From contig OZ223259.1 of the NCBI GenBank assembly GCA_965140555.1, forward strand, positions 1,922,001 through 1,986,000: a stretch of 64,000 bases of DNA. The letters are read 5' to 3'. This document shows positions 61,740-64,000 of the stretch, in pieces; position 1 is the stretch's first letter, and each line of letters begins with the position of its first letter. Position numbers and translations under genes: made by a program. A model generated the notes under the pieces. The model was not told the DNA's origin and did not search any database. It was given only the letters and a program-made list of their open reading frames with translations. This DNA is from UBA1351 sp965140555. Its GTDB lineage: Bacteria > Bacillota > Clostridia > Lachnospirales > Vallitaleaceae.

Positions 61740-61969
61740 AGATACGCTATCCTTTATTGAGAATGTGTCTCTCACGATAGATGTTAAATAGGTAGAAATG
61801 ATAAGTGAAAAATCCAAGCTTGACACGCAAAGGATGAAAGTAACGATGTTCTGAATAGGTGCGGAGAAACTCGTAGTAGTGATGAAGTTGCTGTAATGGA
61901 AATGGAGCGAAGGAGTTTCGTTATCTACACTTTCGAAATATCACAACCAGAAATGGGAAGAAGCGTCTA

Positions 61970-62760
61970 TTGGGAATACCAACCATAGATGATAGAGTTG
62001 CTCAGATGATTATCAAAAACAGGATTGAACCAGTATTAGAACCGATATTTTATAACGACTCGTATGGATACAGACCCAACAAGTCAGCTATTGATGCGAT
62101 AGGAACAACACGTGAAAGATGCTGGAAGATGCCAGGGGTATTGGAGTTTGATATTGTCGGGATGTTTGACAACATCAATCATGGGATGCTCATGAAAGCA
62201 TTAAAGAAGCATGTTAGCGAAAAGTGGATACTGCTTTATACTGAAAGAAGTCTAAAAGCACCAATGAGCATGTCAAATGGAGATGTCATAGAACGTACCA
62301 AAGGAACCCCACAAGGGGGCGTCGGTAGTCCAATCTGGTCCAATCTGTTTATGCACTACTGTTTCGACAGTTGGATGAGTGTAAACTTCTCGAGAAATCC
62401 TTGGGTCAGATATGCGGATGATGGGCTGGTGCATTGTGTAAGCAAGAAGCAAGCCAAGGCATTAGGTCTAAAATCAAGCATATCATTAAGCAAAACGCTA
62501 CAGCGAGTATCGAGCATTTAGCGTCGTTAATAAATCCTATTGTAAGAGGTTGGTTAGATTATTTTCGTGTATTCTTTAAAAGTCAGGCAGACAAAGAAGT
62601 TAACTATATAAACTTTGCTCTAGTCGATTGGATTAAAAGAAAATTCAAAAGTGTTCAGAAGAGTCGTAGGAAAGCATGGGGTAAACTGGTGAACTGGTCG
62701 AAGTACAATAAAGAATTATTTTATCATTGGCAATTAGGTATTATACCAACGTCTGGATAA
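61970..62760 (+). pseudogene. ltrA: Group II intron reverse transcriptase/maturase, frame-broken
   Basis: The RT frame (61970-62521) and the maturase frame (62434-62760) overlap in different phases, joined by a deletion-frameshift after the YADD region. Upstream, RT0-RT2 are gone and the first bases of the frame show another shift (EISQPEMG versus KKRLLGIP). It contains the palm motifs DIVGMFDN and YADDG and the C-terminal GIIM block, so splicing help from an intact relative would be required. Confidence 0.85.
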
Positions 62761-62763
62761 CAA

Positions 62764-62837
62764 GAGCCGTATGAAGCGAGAGTTTCACGTACGGTTCTGA
62801 GAGAAGCTTGGGGTGAAATTCCCCTTGCTTACTCGAC
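62764..62837 (+). ncRNA. Group II intron domains V and VI
   Basis: Domain V starts GAGCCGTATGAAGCGAGAG and ends ACGTACGGTTC (62764-62797), the canonical 34-nucleotide catalytic hairpin. Domain VI follows with GGGG/CCCC stem arms, a likely branch A in GCTTACTCGAC and 3' end at 62837. Downstream bases belong to the transposase remnant. Confidence 0.85.
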
Positions 62838-63657
62838 AGCTTAAATCAGCAAACAAAGCCTGAATATATGAGGCTTGTTGGGCAATCCAATACTGTAGTT
62901 GACTTTTAATCATGTTTGTGCCGTTTTTGACGGCGGTTTCAATCTGCTCTACAAACAGGTCCATAAGGCTTTGAAGAGCATTTACATAGTCCATATCCTG
63001 AATATCTTCGCAATATCTGAAGAAAAGTTCACCAAAGGTTTTTGTATCTTTTTTTTCTCGGCGGAGCCATTCAAGTATGATGTACCTGCAGAATACAATG
63101 GTTGTATGGCTAATCATCATATCATAACTTCGGCCCAGAAACTCACTGCCAAGTTTCATGAAAGATTTGGCAGATTTGAAGAAACATTCTATTGACCATC
63201 GATTACCATAGATACGGATGATTTCCCTGTCAGAAATGGTCAGATCAGTGCTAAGTTCAGCAAGCCATACGCCTTTATCGATATCATCGTTGATTTCCTG
63301 GTATCTGTTATCTTTTTTAGAAGAAGAAAGCAGTGTAAAACCAGTTGGAACAAAACTATAGCCGTCAGACCAACCTAGAGTGAGCATGGTAAAACCTCTT
63401 TGGTATCTTCTGCCGGCATGATCAAAAATCTTTGCCAGTAGCTCAACTGATTTACTTCGATTTCTAGGAACAACTGAGTCATCTAGAATCAGTACATTAA
63501 TCCGTTCTGGTCTCGTAAGGCGGTTGAAAGCAACAATAACCTTTGTCGCAAGTAATAACAGGAATCTCTTCCAGTTGTACGTAGAAACATTAAGGAACCT
63601 GTAATATGTGTTTTTAGAAACAGCTTCACCGGAACGATTTGAATCTATGAACTTCAA
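62838..63657 (-). pseudogene. Truncated IS4-type transposase, 3' end displaced by the intron
   Basis: Minus strand. The core transposase is recognisable: VSKNTYYRFLNVSTYNWKRF, NVLILDDSVVPRNRSKSVEL (first catalytic Asp), LTLGWSDGYSFVPTGFTLLS, YQEINDDIDKG, and IIRIYGNRWSIECFFKSAKS (catalytic Glu). A stretch of about 120 residues between DDIDKG and VWLAELSTDL, including the middle Asp, is deleted. The N-terminal part before MKFIDSNRSG is missing (stops directly upstream). The C-terminus after LFADLSC runs into intron sequence. Inactive. Confidence 0.85.
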
Positions 63658-63742
63658 TTATTACAGAAAATAGGGGGGGGCATTTTTTTTATTACAAAAT
63701 AGTGGTGAAATCCTGGAAAATAAAGGTTTTGAAAATGAAATA

Positions 63743-63764
63743 GTAGTGTCAAACTTGACACTAC
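63743..63764. repeat. Inverted repeat near the IS left end
   Basis: GTAGTGTCAA and TTGACACTAC with a two-base gap. It could be the terminal repeat of the IS remnant (minus-strand end), or an operator for the next gene, whose start is 25 bases away. I cannot decide between the two. Confidence 0.45.
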
Positions 63765-63788
63765 CCTAAAAGGCATAGGAGATTTTTA

Positions 63789-64000
63789 ATGAAAAAAAAT
63801 ATTTTGTTTGGATTATTTGTAGCAGTATTAATTCTGTCATTTGTGATACTGTGGACATCAAAAGAAGAATATTATGGAACAGTCATCTTATTACGAGAAG
63901 TAGATAAAACAGATGAGGCAGCGGTTAGGTCACATGAAATAACACAGAATATTATTACACTAGAGTCAGGAGAAAATAGAGAATTAGCGAGTGCACTTTA
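63789..64000 (+). CDS. Membrane-anchored protein, N-terminal part (runs off the window)
   Basis: Starts at ATG 63789 after ATAGGAG. The first 70 codons are open to the window edge. An N-terminal helix (ILFGLFVAVLILSFVILW) is followed by a charged beta-like segment (EEYYGTVILLREVDKTDEAAV). It has the same one-helix-plus-extracellular-domain plan as the gene at 61212. No family recognised. Confidence 0.65.
   Translation, partial: MKKNILFGLFVAVLILSFVILWTSKEEYYGTVILLREVDKTDEAAVRSHEITQNIITLESGENRELASAL

Larger units (their letters stand above)
61800..62837 (+). mobile_element. Degenerate group II intron with broken RT/maturase gene
   Basis: The 5' end is truncated; the first recognisable RNA part is GGTGCGGAGAAACTCGTAGT (61858 region), typical of domain III/IV. 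An ORF then shows KKRLLGIPTIDDRVAQMII, IEPVLEPIFYNDSYGYRPNK, FDIVGMFDNINHG, KGTPQGGVGSPIWSNLFMHY and VRYADDGLVH (catalytic YADD kept) before losing frame after HCVSKKQAK. About 90 residues are missing there. A GIIM maturase tail resumes in another frame (IVRGWLDYFRVFF ... IKRKFKSVQKSRRKAWGKL). Domain V (62764-62797) and VI are intact, and the 3' end is at CTCGAC, 62837. It cannot be autonomous. Confidence 0.85.

Overview
The window looks like low-GC Clostridia chromosome (Firmicutes). The evidence is AGGAGG-type ribosome sites before nearly every gene, a PBSX-type tail operon, YesM/YesN two-component pairs, LplB/YtcP-type sugar permeases, a SigI/RsgI pair and a c-di-GMP-I riboswitch. I judge it to be a soil- or sediment-type polysaccharide degrader related to Lachnospirales/Vallitaleaceae-like lineages, but genus cannot be fixed from this window. 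I found no rRNA, tRNA or CRISPR.

1-7.9 kb: the distal end of a prophage or contractile tail-like particle. It holds a hub fragment, DUF2577, DUF2634, baseplate J, a YmfQ-like protein, a repeat-rich fibre and CD1375/XkdX-like small protein. These are followed by two holin-like proteins and a GH25 endolysin. A decayed transposase sits between the tail and lysis genes.

7.9-30.9 kb: a large co-directional polysaccharide-utilisation locus. It encodes a cytoplasmic heparinase II/III-type lyase, two complete sets of ABC permeases and binding lipoproteins (no ATPase), a YesMN-type kinase/regulator pair and a second membrane AraC regulator. The enzymes are a secreted PL8 lyase with a C-terminal DNRLRE/CBM96-like module, a DUF4886 protein, a GH37-like trehalase-fold enzyme and a secreted lyase-deacetylase fusion. 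The combination points to a uronate-containing, acetylated polysaccharide such as a glycosaminoglycan-like polymer (inference).

31-40 kb: DUF2461, an S-layer-type protein with an Asp/His-rich repeat tail, a Fur-box-controlled 46-residue protein, and an operon of CuAO-N/X2 protein, sigma-I and anti-sigma-I. A c-di-GMP riboswitch precedes a GGDEF-EAL enzyme. Two 119-bp hairpin repeats lie here.

40-51 kb: a dicarboxylate-type symporter, a truncated DUF6544 gene, a DUF3298-type lipoprotein, and an alpha-xyloside system. In that system a divergent YesMN pair on the minus strand faces a binding protein, two permeases and a GH31 YicI-type alpha-xylosidase.

51-64 kb: a DUF6323/DUF6179 pair, a nonsense-riddled pseudogene, several lipoproteins, and an ABC-2 transporter operon in which one permease is fused to a lipoprotein-like propeller domain. 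A promoter with LytTR/VirR-like direct repeats follows. The end of the window holds a broken group II intron abutting a broken IS transposase, then the start of another membrane-anchored protein.

All coordinates were read by eye. Family names come from motif recognition, not database searches.
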